From the IMG/VR virus record IMGVR_UViG_3300001450_000259, positions 1 through 25,275 of that record: 25,275 bases of DNA. One strand, 5' to 3'. Below, piece after piece: positions 24,691 through 25,275 of this stretch. The translations under genes and the position numbers were made by a program. Below the pieces are notes generated by a model. The model did not search any database. It saw only the letters and a list, made by a program, of their open reading frames with translations, and had not been told where the DNA came from. Every line of letters begins with the position of its first letter. Positions within the stretch are counted from its first letter, which is position 1. Origin of the DNA: a virus.

Positions 24691-25275
24691 CTATATTCCT
24701 GATGCAGATTGAAGTATTTTCCAATCTCCTTGATACTTAGCATCTGCTAATTTCCTAGCAGAAAGAACTACATCTACTTGTACTGGGCCTTTATCTTCAG
24801 GCAAAGGAACAGTTACACTTTGAGTAATGTAGTCTTCAAACTTTAACTCAATGTAATCATCTACTGTACTATTATCCATGTCTTTAGCAAACCTTAGAGT
24901 TAGTTGTTGACCACTACCATTAGACTCACCTTCTTTCCTTAGTTCATCCCAAATGGTTGTATCTGTAACAAGCAATGATAAGTTGATGTCGTATGTTCTT
25001 TGAGCAGGTATATGTGCTGACATAATTTGACGAGAAGATTGTCCTATGAATCTCTGCGGTGTTATGTTGTTATTGATAGCAACACTACCTGACTTTACTC
25101 TAGCGACAGTCTGACCATATAATTTAATCTGTCCACCTGAAAACAAGTAAGGTCTGATATTAGTATCATCAGCGTGATAGTTGAATAAACCAGTAGCAGA
25201 ACTGTCATTTGTTCTTTGTCTTCTTCTAGGTGTATAACCCGCAGGAGCATCAAAAGCCCTTCTTGTAACTAGGTC
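24691..25275 (-). CDS. Tail tube protein (5' end outside window)
   Basis: The frame is open from the right edge of the window to a TAG stop at 24691, giving 194 visible residues; the true start lies beyond base 25275. An apparent start at 25146 is only an internal TTG codon, because about 43 further in-frame residues precede it without a stop. The visible protein begins with an Arg-rich stretch (TPRRRQR), followed by alternating beta-strand-like segments, for example KSGSVAIN, YDINLSLLV and QLTLRFAKD. It ends with VVLSARKLADAKYQGDWKI, a strand plus terminal Trp pattern often seen in tail tube proteins. Position supports the call: it lies immediately upstream of a frameshifted tail assembly chaperone and a tape measure gene, where the major tail tube gene normally sits. 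The role is inferred: stacked rings forming the DNA conduit of the tail. No sheath gene is visible, so morphology stays open. Confidence 0.72.
   Translation of the reverse strand, partial: DLVTRRAFDAPAGYTPRRRQRTNDSSATGLFNYHADDTNIRPYLFSGGQIKLYGQTVARVKSGSVAINNNITPQRFIGQSSRQIMSAHIPAQRTYDINLSLLVTDTTIWDELRKEGESNGSGQQLTLRFAKDMDNSTVDDYIELKFEDYITQSVTVPLPEDKGPVQVDVVLSARKLADAKYQGDWKILQSASGI

Noticed and set aside
24691-25146. Tail tube gene starting at TTG 25146
   Set aside because: The frame stays open for about 43 more codons to the window edge, and no SD precedes this TTG. It is an internal leucine codon.
1-25275. tRNA genes, integrase, attachment sites or host genes
   Set aside because: I found no cloverleaf-like sequence, recombinase motif or metabolic gene; nearly all bases are covered by structural genes.

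Overview
The window looks like part of the late structural module of a tailed double-stranded DNA virus (Caudoviricetes). Every supported gene lies on the minus strand, so the transcriptional order runs from base 25275 down to base 1. The DNA is AT-rich (by eye about two thirds A+T). No host genes, tRNAs, rRNAs, integrase, transposase or CRISPR array are visible. The fibre modules (TGTLAL borders, ELNILDG motifs, GNLTV...TTT blocks, KAIKAYVD motifs) are familiar from marine phages and marine metagenomic viruses, so a marine origin is likely. The host (bacterium or archaeon) cannot be decided from the sequence. Translation starts follow Shine-Dalgarno motifs of the GGAG/GGTGA type.

Layout in transcription order: (1) the 3' part of a tail tube protein gene entering from the right edge (24691-25275). 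(2) A 90-base spacer with a weak terminator-like hairpin and an AT-rich box. (3) A tail assembly chaperone gene (24235-24600) with a seven-A slippery heptamer just before its stop. A -1 slip there extends it into a second frame ending at 24014, the classic G/GT arrangement. (4) A short tape measure protein (22609-24036). (5) A 229-residue protein with tube-like character (21920-22609). (6) A LamG/concanavalin-like protein (20815-21909). (7) A 2,450-residue tail tip or baseplate hub protein (13462-20814). (8) A 113-residue small tip or fibre-adaptor protein (13109-13450). (9) A 3,649-residue modular fibre (2160-13109). (10) A second fibre whose first 698 codons are visible (1-2095), with YadA-head-like repeats.

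The genes form one tightly packed assembly line. Tube, chaperone and tape measure build the tail shaft. The 229-residue and LamG proteins and the giant hub would make the distal tip. The small adaptor and the two fibres would be the host-binding apparatus. Two genes, hub and giant fibre, take up about 18.3 kb, or 72% of the window, while the tape measure is only 475 residues. The virus therefore appears to have a short tail with an outsized tip and fibre.

The most noteworthy signals are: the correctly phased A AAA AAA frameshift site with an internal AGGAGG-type element upstream and a perfect 8-bp hairpin downstream; the hub fold apparently split by a roughly 1,200-residue insertion; a small IG[KEN][IV] motif found four times in the LamG and hub proteins; and layered repeats in the giant fibre, including an in-frame 9-bp tandem repeat that could vary in copy number. 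No sheath or baseplate wedge gene is visible, so siphovirus versus myovirus morphology is undecided.
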